NCBI RefSeq assembly: GCF_030064065.1
Contig: NZ_CP125946.1
Coordinates: 124,001-188,000 of the forward strand
DNA from: Rothia sp. SD9660Na
GTDB taxonomy: Bacteria > Actinomycetota > Actinomycetes > Actinomycetales > Micrococcaceae
Reading direction: 5' to 3'
Length of the DNA stretch: 64,000 nucleotides
Shown in pieces: positions 52,965-62,010 of this stretch (position 1 is its first letter; every line of letters starts with the position of its first letter). A program made the translations under genes and the position numbers. The notes under the pieces were generated by a model. The model did no database searches. It was not told the origin of the DNA and saw nothing but the letters and a program-made list of their open reading frames with translations.

Positions 52965-53030
52965 GGGGACCGCAAAACTAAAGAAGGACCGCATATTTTG
53001 CGGTCCTTCTTTAGTTTTCAGGTCCCTTTT
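52965..53030. repeat. Nested terminator-like palindrome, copy B
   Basis: GGGACCGCAAAACTAAAG and CTTTAGTTTTCAGGTCCC form the outer stem. AAGGACCGCA and TGCGGTCCTT form the inner hairpin, followed by CCCTTTTC. It has the same design as the copies at 41342 and 55306. It lies after the sugar kinase gene and is probably its terminator. Confidence 0.8.
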
Positions 53031-53099
53031 CGTGAGGGGTGAGTAGTCAGTAGACTGGGTAGTGCATAGTAAAAGCCCATCAACGACGAGGAGGCCCCC

Positions 53100-53624
53100 A
53101 TGCTCAACCGCGAACCCTACGCAGACCTGCCCAACCTACCCACTTTCACGCTGACGTCCGCCGATATCACCGAAGGTAAGACCCTACCCCGCGCCCAGGT
53201 CTCCGGCATCATGGGTGCAGGCGGTGAGGACGTCTCGCCCCAGCTCTCCTGGAGCGGCTTCCCCGCAGAAACCAAGTCCTTTGTGGTGACCTGCTTTGAC
53301 CCGGACGCCCCCACCCCCTCAGGCTTCTGGCACTGGGCGGCATCTAACATTCCCGCCTCGGTTACCGAACTGGCCACCGGCGCCGCCGAGAACCTACCCG
53401 AAGGAGCCCTGGGGCACCTCAACGACGGCGGCACCCGCGGTTTCATCGGCGCAGCCCCGCCCGCTGGCCACGGCCCCCACCGCTACATCTTCTGCGTTAC
53501 CGCCGTTGACGTGGAAAAACTCGACATTGACGAAAACGCCAGCCCCGCCGTGGTCAACTTCAACCTCTTCTTCCACGGTATCGCCCGCGCCTTCCTGACA
53601 GCTACCTATGAAGAAGAGAACTAG
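53100..53624 (+). CDS. YbhB/YbcL family Raf-kinase-inhibitor-like protein (PEBP)
   Basis: A 174-residue PEBP-fold protein with the family blocks [28 protein letters not shown] (about residues 43-70, given in part), [11 protein letters not shown] and [13 protein letters not shown]. The physiological ligand of bacterial members is unknown. GAGGAGG precedes the ATG. The HAD phosphatase gene follows after 10 bases. Confidence 0.9.
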   Translation: MLNREPYADLPNLPTFTLTSADITEGKTLPRAQVSGIMGAGGEDVSPQLSWSGFPAETKSFVVTCFDPDAPTPSGFWHWAASNIPASVTELATGAAENLPEGALGHLNDGGTRGFIGAAPPAGHGPHRYIFCVTAVDVEKLDIDENASPAVVNFNLFFHGIARAFLTATYEEEN

Positions 53625-53634
53625 AATGTAAAGC

Positions 53635-54468
53635 ATGATTAAACTGATTGCCAGCGACCTGGACGGCACCCTCATAGGGAGTGATTTCAGGTTCCGCCCC
53701 CGCACTCTGCGGGCCCTGCACGCGGCGGCGGACGCTGGCGTCCGTATCGTCTTTGTGACCGGCCGCCCCCTGCGCTGGATGGCTCCCGTGCTGGAGCAGC
53801 TGGGCGAGGAGTGGAACGGCGAGAACTCTTTTGCTTTCTGCTCCAACGGTGCGGTCACGTTCGATATTGCCCGCTCGCAGGTCGCTGCCACCCGCACGAT
53901 GAGCGGCAGCGAGGTGCGCGCGTTGCACGCCGATATAGAAGAAGTCTTCCCCGGCGCTCTTTATATCGCTGAGACCCTGGAGCATGTCTACGTGCAGGGA
54001 ACCTATGACCCGCATGCCCAGGAAGACACCAGCAAGGTGGTTGAGGGGCGGTTGGAAGAGATTCTCGCGCCCGACGCTGAGGTTGTTAAGTACCTGCTGT
54101 TCCGGGATGGCGCGGTACCTGCCGACCTGCTGGCCCGCGTGCAAGAGATTGTGGGGGAGCGGGCCTCTGCAACCCGCTCTGCCCCCTACCAGCCCCTGGT
54201 GGAAATTGCCCAGCGGGGGCTGAATAAGGGCCGGGTGCTGGCTGACTTCGCGGTGTCGCTGGGCATTGGCCCTGATGAGGTGGCTGCTTTTGGCGACATG
54301 CCCAACGACTACGAAATGCTGGACTGGGCAGGCCACGGCTACGTCATGGCCTCGGGCCTGCCGGAACTCAAAGACCGGGTGGGGCGTATCTGCCCGGGGT
54401 TTGAAGAGGACGGCGTTGCCCAGATTATCGAGCGCATGCTGGCTGAACGTGAGGGGCGCCAGGCCTAA
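53635..54468 (+). CDS. HAD-family phosphatase, Cof type
   Basis: A 277-residue HAD hydrolase. Motif I is ASDLDGTLIG (nucleophile Asp8), motif II lies in IVFVTGRPLRWM, and the late motifs are KGRVLADFAVSLGIG and AFGDMPNDYEML. Cof-type enzymes dephosphorylate sugar phosphates or nucleotides. TAGAAT lies 7 bases before the ATG, so it may be leaderless even though it follows the PEBP gene closely. Confidence 0.9.
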   Translation: MIKLIASDLDGTLIGSDFRFRPRTLRALHAAADAGVRIVFVTGRPLRWMAPVLEQLGEEWNGENSFAFCSNGAVTFDIARSQVAATRTMSGSEVRALHADIEEVFPGALYIAETLEHVYVQGTYDPHAQEDTSKVVEGRLEEILAPDAEVVKYLLFRDGAVPADLLARVQEIVGERASATRSAPYQPLVEIAQRGLNKGRVLADFAVSLGIGPDEVAAFGDMPNDYEMLDWAGHGYVMASGLPELKDRVGRICPGFEEDGVAQIIERMLAEREGRQA

Positions 54469-54496
54469 GTTACTGGTCGGTAATATACTGATTCTT

Positions 54497-55296
54497 ATGC
54501 CTTCACACGCATTTTCATCGTCTTCACCTGACCGCACCCAGATTTATGCCCACAGGGGGTTCGCCATAGGGCAGGCTGAAAACACCGAAGGAGCTTTCCG
54601 TAGCGCCCTCGATGCCGGGGCTCACTGGCTCGAAACCGACGTGAACACCACTGCGGACGGCCAGGTTCTGGTCTTTCACGACCCCACCCTCAATCGCTTA
54701 GTGGGCCGCCCCGGTCGGGTGGCTGAGATGACCTGGGAGCAGCTGCGTGACCTGAACCTGGTGGACGGTGGCCAGATTCCCCGCCTGCGCGATATGCTCG
54801 AGGCTTTCCCCGAGGCCCGCTTCAATATTGACCTTAAGGACGCCGGTTCGGCGGCTGAAGTTGCGCGGGTGCTGGTAGGTGCCGGTGCGGTAGAGCGGGT
54901 GCGACTGGCGTCCTTTTCGGAGCGCCGCCTGCGGCAGGCGCACCGGGCGGCCCAGAATCTAGGAGTGCAGATTCCCCTGAGCGCCTCGCAGCCGGCCTTC
55001 ACTTTTTCTATGCCCTATCGCGCATACACCCTAGCCTGTGGAGTTTCTTGAGGCCGATAACTCGCAGATTTATGCTTCCCTTCGACGCGGTTCAGGTGCC
55101 GGCCTATCATCGGGTAGCGGGCCGCCACCTGCGCATTGTTGACTGCAAGCTGGTGGCTGCCGCCTGCCGGGCCGGGGTAGAGGTGCACGTGTGGACGATC
55201 GGCGATGAACGCACCATGCGGGAACTTATCGCCCTGGGGGTCAACGGAATCGTCACTAACCGCACTGATCTGCTCGCGGGCGTCCTCGCCTCCTAG
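54497..55296 (+). pseudogene. Glycerophosphodiester phosphodiesterase, frameshifted
   Basis: ATG at 54497 starts a GDPD protein: YAHRGF, ENTEGAFRSALDAGAHWLET, then the catalytic HDPTL. It reads to a TGA at 55051. The rest of the barrel (FDAVQVPAYHR, then VHVWTIGDERTMRELIALG) continues in another frame to 55296. A single-base deletion near 55045 (after GTTTCT) explains the break. TATACT 7 bases before the ATG suggests a leaderless start. The protein would be about 266 residues if repaired. It could be a sequencing error rather than a true mutation. Confidence 0.8.
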
Positions 55297-55305
55297 CCGC
55301 AACAA

Positions 55306-55368
55306 GGGGACCGCAAAATCAAAAAGGGACCGCATAATATGCGGTCCCTTTTTGGAAATCTGGTCCCC
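55306..55368. repeat. Nested terminator-like palindrome, copy C
   Basis: GGGGACC and GGTCCCC are the outer pair. AAAAAGGGACCGCATA and TATGCGGTCCCTTTTT form a perfect inner hairpin. Same design as the other two copies. It separates converging GDPD and the uracil permease gene. Confidence 0.82.
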
Positions 55369-55395
55369 GTGCAAGCGCTCCGAGCAGGGGAGAGG

Positions 55396-56742
55396 CTAGT
55401 GCACGTCTCCCTTAGCCTCGGTCGGGGTCAGCGGCTCCGGGTGGGCCCTCGACGCCTTATTGAGTGCCGCCATCAGGTGGTAGACCACCAGGGTCGCGGC
55501 AGTACCCAGGGCAATACCGGCGAACTGTAGGTCGCCAATATCCCAGGTGTAGTCGGCGATACCCACAATCAGGGCCACGGACGCAGCGGTCAGGTTGACC
55601 TGGTTCGAGAAGTCCACGCGGTTCTCAACCCAGATACGCACACCCAGCATGCCAATCATGCCGTAGAGCACGGTGGCAGCGCCGCCCAGCACACCGGCAG
55701 GCACAGACGCCACGGCCGCACCGAAAACCGGGAAAATCGAGAGCAGGACGGCGAAAATCGCAGCAATCCAATAGGCAGCGGTGGAGTAGACCTTGGTAGC
55801 TGCCATAACACCGATGTTTTCGGCGTAGGTGGTGGTACCCGAACCGCCGCCGGTACCGGCTAGGGTGGTGGCGAGGCCGTCCGCCATGAGGGCGCGGCCG
55901 GAGTACTTGTCGAGGTTATCCCCGGTCATCAGGGCAACGGACTTTACGTGACCGATGTTCTCGGCAACCAGCACCAGAATGACGGGAATGAAGAGGCCGG
56001 CCAGGTTCCAGTGGAACTCGGGGTGCTGGAAATGCGGCAGGCCAATGAGGCCCTGCTCGACCCAGGTCTTTTCGATGGTGGTGAAGTCAACCTCGCCACG
56101 CAGCACGGCGGTGATGTAGCCAATGATGACGCCCAGCAGAATTGACAGGCGGCCAATCATGCCCTTGAAGAGTACCGAAATGAGGATGATGGAGCTCAGG
56201 GTCACCAGGGCGGTCACGGGCGCTTCCATGAAATTGTTCTTGGCGGACGGCGCCAGGTTGAAGCCGATCAGGGCCACGATGGAGCCGGTGACGACCGGGG
56301 GCATGAGCTTGGTCAGCCAGCCGGTTCCGACGACCTGAACAATCAGGCCAACAATGAATAGGGAGACACCTGCCATGACGATACCGCCTAGGGCGCCGCC
56401 GGGACCGTACTGGTTAGTGGCAGCTGCCAGGGGCGCGATAAAGGCGAAGGATGAACCCAGGTAGGAGGGTACGCGTCCTGCGGTGATGAGCAGGAAGAGC
56501 ATGGTGCCGATGCCTGAGAAGAAGAGGGTGGTGGCCGGCGGGAAGCCGGTCAGCAGGGGCACCAGGAAGGTCGCACCGAACATAGCGACCACGTGCTGGG
56601 CGCCGATACCGATGGTGCGGCCCCAGGTGAGGCGTTCGAGGGGGCGGACGACCCCGCCCGGGGTGATGTTCTTGCCGTCGCCGTGCAGCGACCAGGCGAG
56701 GCCAAGCTGTGAGCCCTTGTGGGGCTGGGAACCGTTAGACAT
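55396..56742 (-). CDS. Uracil/xanthine permease (NCS2 family)
   Basis: A 448-residue membrane protein with about 12-14 helices. It has the NCS2 blocks QHVVAMFGATFLVPLLTGFP near the start and GTGGGSGTTTYAENIGVM with the substrate-site acidic residues. The UraA branch imports uracil with protons; xanthine is the alternative. No pyrimidine-biosynthesis gene is next to it. Positions 56743-56901 hold no gene. Confidence 0.9.
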   Translation of the reverse strand: MSNGSQPHKGSQLGLAWSLHGDGKNITPGGVVRPLERLTWGRTIGIGAQHVVAMFGATFLVPLLTGFPPATTLFFSGIGTMLFLLITAGRVPSYLGSSFAFIAPLAAATNQYGPGGALGGIVMAGVSLFIVGLIVQVVGTGWLTKLMPPVVTGSIVALIGFNLAPSAKNNFMEAPVTALVTLSSIILISVLFKGMIGRLSILLGVIIGYITAVLRGEVDFTTIEKTWVEQGLIGLPHFQHPEFHWNLAGLFIPVILVLVAENIGHVKSVALMTGDNLDKYSGRALMADGLATTLAGTGGGSGTTTYAENIGVMAATKVYSTAAYWIAAIFAVLLSIFPVFGAAVASVPAGVLGGAATVLYGMIGMLGVRIWVENRVDFSNQVNLTAASVALIVGIADYTWDIGDLQFAGIALGTAATLVVYHLMAALNKASRAHPEPLTPTEAKGDVH

Positions 56743-56901
56743 GAGATGCTTTCGCAGTGTGTGGGTAAATCGTCCTTATTTTACGCCGTGGAAGGGGCGC
56801 ACGGACGCCCGTTAGCGGGGAAAGCGGTGTGATTTAGGTAGAGACGCGTGTTTTGGTGCCGCTTTTATTTTCCTCTGGGAAAAATGAGTTTTGGCTGATC
56901 T

Positions 56902-57804
56902 TTAATGCCAGGCTCCGGCTCGCCATATTTTTCCATTAACTTCACCTCGGATAGCAGGATCAATGAGGGCTTTAGCTATGCTTAGTGCCTCGTCATAAGA
57001 CTCGGGTGCTTTCCCCTTCTTTACTTTTCGGTTCGTATATAAAGTCTTCCAGGAATCGGGGCAGAGTAGCCCTTCGGTATACCGCGTGAGTCCGCGTTCG
57101 AGACGCTCGGATTCTAAAGCCGTGTGAAGTTGGGCGCCGTCAATCGTTTCCGTTAACGCTATATGGACGATATCAACCAAATCTTTGACTCTAGTGCTTG
57201 GATTCTCTTTGCCCAACTGCTCATAGGTTTGTATCGTGGCAGCTACCTTGTCAGCTAAATGATCTACTATCGGGTAGAGCAAAATCAGTGGAAGCTCTGT
57301 TTGTAAAGCATCTTCAAGCGGTTGTGCGCGTCTTTCTTCTAGCTCACCGGTCACCTGGCAACCTACCACTACATCAATTGAAATGGGGTTGGGGACTCTT
57401 CGACCAAACTCATTCAGAAGGTGAACCCGAATGCTTGTGCTCTGCCGGTTACCTGCAACCGTTATACGGCCAGGGTCGCTTTCACATTCGAAACTGATAT
57501 CAAACGGCGCAGTTGATATCTCTTTGAGGGCCTCTTTGAACTCTTCAACTGCTTTCTGGATATCTTCCGCACTCTGATTAAAAATATCCAGATCACGAGT
57601 AGCTCTTGCGTCAGGGTCTCTCCAGACGAGGGCCGTGCCACCCTTCAATACCCATCTCTTATCTGTATTTGCGAAGATGCGGGCGAGCACAATACTGCGA
57701 TGATAGTGTTCTACCCGTTCGGCTTTAGAAATCGTTGCAAAATGCCCTCTGCCACCATTAGCAGAAGCTCTACCCTGGCGATAACTTCTCGGCTCATGAT
57801 TCAT
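56902..57804 (-). CDS. abiEii: AbiEii-type nucleotidyltransferase toxin
   Basis: A 300-residue nucleotidyltransferase. The catalytic pattern is VLKGGTALVWR (Gly55-Gly56) with RDLDIF (Asp71 and Asp73), as in AbiEii/MenT. These enzymes pyrophosphorylate or nucleotidylate RNA, often tRNA 3' ends, and cause growth arrest. The upstream gene on the same strand encodes the AbiEi-like partner, 21 bases away. Base composition is lower in GC than the neighbours, suggesting acquisition. All motifs are present, so it may be active. Confidence 0.87.
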   Translation of the reverse strand: MNHEPRSYRQGRASANGGRGHFATISKAERVEHYHRSIVLARIFANTDKRWVLKGGTALVWRDPDARATRDLDIFNQSAEDIQKAVEEFKEALKEISTAPFDISFECESDPGRITVAGNRQSTSIRVHLLNEFGRRVPNPISIDVVVGCQVTGELEERRAQPLEDALQTELPLILLYPIVDHLADKVAATIQTYEQLGKENPSTRVKDLVDIVHIALTETIDGAQLHTALESERLERGLTRYTEGLLCPDSWKTLYTNRKVKKGKAPESYDEALSIAKALIDPAIRGEVNGKIWRAGAWH

Positions 57805-57825
57805 CTGTGGTCTCCTACGGTTCTG

Positions 57826-58608
57826 CTACTTTTCCGGAAAGCGAGGTCTTGGAGTGGGGTAGTTTTCTGTGATGTTGTGAAGCATTAGTTCAAGCTGCTG
57901 GCTCCATATCTTTGCTACCTGTTCGCTGATGCCCGGGAAATTCTGTCTAGCTATATCCTGGGCAAAACTTGCTTGCTCCACTTCATTTGACGCTGCTGAA
58001 AATAGGGCTGAAAAAATATCTGACCCGTTGATTCCATAGACCTTTTCGAAGCGGGCAGATTCCTTGTGTAGTCTCTGCCAATCAATATCAAGGTTCTTTT
58101 GAACCGCTCCCAGCAGCAGAGCGCTGATGTGTTCTAGTTCTTCGCCATCGGCTAGTAAATCAAGCACGGTGCGAGTAACTGTAGTTATTCGTATCCCCTG
58201 TACTGTTGCAAGATCATCGGCAGGAATCGTCCGTACCCGGATATGGAGGTCATCCGCCCTTGATTGTTTCCGGTGCGGGGAGAAGAACTCATGTTTGTAG
58301 GTCATGAGGTTGCCGACTCCAAACACATGCGCGGCTGATGAGGTTGCTGCCACGGCGCATACATTGTCAGCCAGTCGCTCTGCTACTGTTTTGGCCGGAT
58401 CAAGTGAAAGCCAAGCCGCCCGTAGATCTTCGAGGTTGTCGCTCTGAAATGGCTCCGTGGAATAAACCCCTCTGCGTACCTGACGGATTCTGCCTGCCTG
58501 TGCTAGACGATGGACCTTCAAACGTGCCAGGCCCAGATTTTCGGCCTGTGCAGTAGTGAACAGGCCGTACTGCTCAGCTGCAATTTCTCTTACTTCCTCA
58601 AAAGCCAT
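57826..58608 (-). CDS. abiEi: AbiEi-type antitoxin/regulator
   Basis: A 260-residue protein. The N-terminal winged-helix domain (FTTAQAENLGLARLKVHRLA, then GRIRQVRRGVYS) is typical of AbiEi antitoxins, which bind inverted repeats at their own promoter. The C-terminal domain carries the antitoxin function. It is first of the AbiE pair. ATGCA-N5-TGCAT at 58637-58651 upstream is a possible binding site. Confidence 0.85.
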   Translation of the reverse strand: MAFEEVREIAAEQYGLFTTAQAENLGLARLKVHRLAQAGRIRQVRRGVYSTEPFQSDNLEDLRAAWLSLDPAKTVAERLADNVCAVAATSSAAHVFGVGNLMTYKHEFFSPHRKQSRADDLHIRVRTIPADDLATVQGIRITTVTRTVLDLLADGEELEHISALLLGAVQKNLDIDWQRLHKESARFEKVYGINGSDIFSALFSAASNEVEQASFAQDIARQNFPGISEQVAKIWSQQLELMLHNITENYPTPRPRFPEK

Positions 58609-58636
58609 ACTTCAATTGTTGCACATAATGAAACAT

Positions 58637-58651
58637 ATGCAGCTATTGCAT
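58637..58651. promoter_or_regulatory. Possible AbiEi autoregulatory inverted repeat
   Basis: ATGCAGCTATTGCAT is an inverted repeat (ATGCA, five bases, TGCAT) 29 bases before the abiEi start. AbiEi proteins autoregulate through such repeats, but this match is by eye. The rest of 58609-58887 holds no gene. Confidence 0.4.
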
Positions 58652-58887
58652 GAATAAAGATGAAAGAGTGGCATAGCGTATGGTCGTACTTGCGCCAAAA
58701 AATGGGAAATATGTATCAGGGTTTGTACCGTGCGAACCGTTCAGAAATAAATGAAATATTACACTCTCTATGAGATGGGGGTCATCGACAGGTAAACTAA
58801 GTATGCCTACTCTTTAAAGGAGAGACCTTTGCCGTCCTAGCCTCGTGCCTGACGGCTCCCACCGCCGCCGACCCTAAGGGCCGATAC

Positions 58888-61800
58888 GTGACCATAGTTC
58901 TAGCGCTTTTCCTGCTTGTGTCCATAGTGACCCCCTGGCTCTACCGCCGCCTGGGCACATCCACCTTCTACCTACTAGCTGCGATTCCCGCCGCTGTGTT
59001 GGCTCTGGTGCTGACCAAAACCGGCCAGATTCTCGGCGGTACCCCCTGGAACGAGAGCTACCAGTGGATTCCCGAGCTGGACATGGCGCTGACCTTCCGT
59101 ATGGACACCCTCTCGTGGGTCATGAGCCTGCTGGTGCTTGGCGTTGGCTCCCTGGTGCTCTTCTACTGCGCCAGCTACTTCAAGCACTCCACCGGCGATA
59201 ACGGCCAGTTTGCGGCCTACCTCTTCGGTTTTGCCGGTGCTATGTTTGGCCTGATTACCGCAGATGACTTCATTCTCATGTTCATCTTCTGGGAAATCAC
59301 CACCATTCTCTCCTACCTGCTGATTGGCTACTCCCGCCACCGTCTCTCTGCCCGCCGTTCCGCCCTGCAGGCCCTCACCGTCACCACCGCAGGCGGTCTG
59401 GCAATGCTGGTGGGCATTGTCATTTTGGGCTACAGCCTGGGCACCTACTCCCTGGCTGAACTCGTGGAGCGGGGCCCCGCCGTTCTAGAAGCCGCTATCG
59501 ACGGTCACGGCCCCCTGACCGTGGGTATGCTCTCTGCCGCCCTCGTGTTGATTCTCTGCGGTGCCCTTTCCAAATCAGCGATTTTCCCCCTGCACTTCTG
59601 GCTACCCGGTGCTATGGCCGCGCCCACTCCGGTTTCCGCCTACCTGCACGCGGCGGCTATGGTCAAGGCCGGTATCTACATTCTGCTGCGTCTGGCTCCC
59701 GGCTACGGTGAGGTAGAGATCTGGCAGAACGTCCTGATTATCTTCGGTGCCTTCACCATGGTTTTCGGCGGCTGGGCCGCCCTCAAGCAGACCGACCTCA
59801 AGCTGATTCTGGCCTACGGCACCGTCTCCCAGCTGGGATTCCTGGCCCTGGTGATTTCGGGCGGAACCCCGGACGCCATTTACGCGGCTATGGCGCTCAT
59901 GGTGGCTCACTCCCTCTTCAAGGCAACCCTCTTCCTTTCGGTCGGTATCATCGACCACCAGTCAGGTACTCGCGATATTCATAAGCTCTCCGGCATCCGC
60001 CGCCGCGCTCCCAAGCTGGCTACTGTCGCTACCATCTCGGCGGCGTCCATGGCAGGCATCCCGCCCCTGGCCGGTTTCGTAGCTAAGGAAGCGGTGCTCG
60101 AAACCTATCTCTCCCACACCACCGGCTGGCAGGGGGCAACCACCTTCATCGCCATCGTCCTGGGCTCTATCCTTACTTTCGCCTACTCAGCCCGCTTTGT
60201 GTGGGGTGCCTTCGCCGTCAAGCCCTACGCCTACATGCACAAGGAAGGCGTCAAGTACTGCAAGGTCGAAAAGGGAACCGCCGACTTTGAAGAGGTCGAC
60301 AATGGCGATATCGATATCAACACCCGGGCGCTAGAGCGTAACCGCCGCGGCCAGAAGCTCAGCCCCGACACCGCCTTCCACCCGGTCTCCTTCACTTTCC
60401 TCTTTGCCCCGGCGGTATTGACCGCCCTCACCATCGTCTACGGCCTTTACCCCGAACCGGTCCACTTCTTCGTCAAACCCTTCCTAGCGGCCTTCCCCGA
60501 GACCGCAGCCGAATTAGAACTGCACCTGGCCCTCTGGCACGGTGTCACCCCGGCTCTACTGACATCCCTGGTCATTATGGGTATCGGTGCCCTGCTCTTC
60601 ATCTTCCGCAAGCAGATTGAAGAACTGCAGAAGGCCCTGCCCAGCACACCGGCGGCCTCCGTGGTCTACCGGGATACTATCGACGGGCTTGACCGCCTGG
60701 CTGTGTGGGTCACCGGTATGACCCAGCGAGGCTCCCTGGGCTTTTACCTGGGCGTCATTCTGATTACCGCGGTAGTGGTACCCTTCGCAGCCCTCTTCGT
60801 CAATGAGACACCACCGCTGGCCAACGTGCGTGTTTCTGAGTCCCCGGCCCAGTGGTCGATTGCCGTTGTCATGATCGTGGCCGCCCTAGTCGTGGTCTTC
60901 GTGCGCAAGCGCTTTTTGGCCATCATGATGGTCTCGGTGACCGGCTACGGCATGGCCATTCTCTTCGCCCTGCGCAGCGCCCCCGACCTGGCAACCACCC
61001 AGCTGCTGGTTGAAACCATTGTGCTGGTAGCCTTTGTGCTGGCTATGCGCGTGTTGCCCCGCCAGATTCCCCGCATCCGCTCCAAGGACGGCAAGGACGG
61101 CGCCCATAAGACCCTGCGCGTCATCATAGCCCTGGGCTTCTCGGCCCTGATGATGGCCCTGGCTATGTTCACCTTCTCGTCCCGCTCCCTCGCCCCGATC
61201 TCACTCGAGATGCCTCGTCTGGCCTACGAAATTGGCCACGGCTACAACGTGGTCAACGTGACCCTGGTCGATATGCGCGTCTGGGACACCTTCGGTGAAA
61301 TCTCGGTGCTGGCCTTGGCCGCCACCGGCGTTGCCTCCCTGCTCTTTATTGAAGGACGCGCCGACTCGGCGTCCGCGCGCAGGCTCGACACCCAGGCGAT
61401 GAAGAAAATCGAGAGCTCTTTCGCCAAGCGCACCCAGATTACTGTGGCCCAGCGCGTAGCGGGCCAGTTCTCCTCGGTTGAGCGCGACCCCTTCATCGTG
61501 GCAGGCCGCACCCTGCCCCCGGAATCCCGCTCGATTCTGCTGGAGGTTATGACCCGCCTGCTCTTCCACACCCTCATCATCGTCTCCTTCTACATGCTGA
61601 TTGCCGGTCACAACCTGCCCGGCGGCGGCTTCGCAGGTGGCCTGATGGTGGGCCTGGCCTTTGCTGTGCGCTACCTGGCCGGTGGCGGTGCGGAACTGCG
61701 GGCAGCATCCCCCTTCTCCGCCGGTACCTTCCTTGGCGTTGGCCTGGGTATCGCTACCCTCTACGCCCTGGCCCCGGCCCTCTGGGGCGACCCCATCTTC

Positions 61801-62007
61801 TCCAGCTACGTGCTGGACTTCTGGCTGCCGGTCTTTGGCGACGTCCACTTCGTTACCGCCACCATCTTCGATATCGGCGTCTACCTGCTGGTCGTCGGCC
61901 TGGTGCTCGATATCCTGCGCAGCCTGGGTGAACGCATCGACCTCAAGCTGGTGGCCGAGCGCCGCAAGAAAGACAAGCAGGCCCGCGACAAGGCACGAAA
62001 GGCATAA
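58888..62007 (+). CDS. mrpA: Mrp-type Na+/H+ antiporter subunit A with fused MnhB domain
   Basis: A 1039-residue membrane protein with a NuoL-like proton channel (about residues 60-480; PLHFWLPGAMAAPTPVSAYL is the conserved helix), a long insertion, and a C-terminal MnhB-type domain (LIAGHNLPGGGFAGGLMVGL). In many bacteria MrpB is a separate protein; here it is fused, as in other actinobacteria. Together with MrpC and MrpD it exports Na+ in exchange for protons and supports pH and salt tolerance. Start GTG at 58888 has a weak AAGGG; a better AAAGGAG at 58816-58822 has no linked start codon. Confidence 0.92.
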   Translation: MTIVLALFLLVSIVTPWLYRRLGTSTFYLLAAIPAAVLALVLTKTGQILGGTPWNESYQWIPELDMALTFRMDTLSWVMSLLVLGVGSLVLFYCASYFKHSTGDNGQFAAYLFGFAGAMFGLITADDFILMFIFWEITTILSYLLIGYSRHRLSARRSALQALTVTTAGGLAMLVGIVILGYSLGTYSLAELVERGPAVLEAAIDGHGPLTVGMLSAALVLILCGALSKSAIFPLHFWLPGAMAAPTPVSAYLHAAAMVKAGIYILLRLAPGYGEVEIWQNVLIIFGAFTMVFGGWAALKQTDLKLILAYGTVSQLGFLALVISGGTPDAIYAAMALMVAHSLFKATLFLSVGIIDHQSGTRDIHKLSGIRRRAPKLATVATISAASMAGIPPLAGFVAKEAVLETYLSHTTGWQGATTFIAIVLGSILTFAYSARFVWGAFAVKPYAYMHKEGVKYCKVEKGTADFEEVDNGDIDINTRALERNRRGQKLSPDTAFHPVSFTFLFAPAVLTALTIVYGLYPEPVHFFVKPFLAAFPETAAELELHLALWHGVTPALLTSLVIMGIGALLFIFRKQIEELQKALPSTPAASVVYRDTIDGLDRLAVWVTGMTQRGSLGFYLGVILITAVVVPFAALFVNETPPLANVRVSESPAQWSIAVVMIVAALVVVFVRKRFLAIMMVSVTGYGMAILFALRSAPDLATTQLLVETIVLVAFVLAMRVLPRQIPRIRSKDGKDGAHKTLRVIIALGFSALMMALAMFTFSSRSLAPISLEMPRLAYEIGHGYNVVNVTLVDMRVWDTFGEISVLALAATGVASLLFIEGRADSASARRLDTQAMKKIESSFAKRTQITVAQRVAGQFSSVERDPFIVAGRTLPPESRSILLEVMTRLLFHTLIIVSFYMLIAGHNLPGGGFAGGLMVGLAFAVRYLAGGGAELRAASPFSAGTFLGVGLGIATLYALAPALWGDPIFSSYVLDFWLPVFGDVHFVTATIFDIGVYLLVVGLVLDILRSLGERIDLKLVAERRKKDKQARDKARKA

Positions 62008-62010
62008 ACC

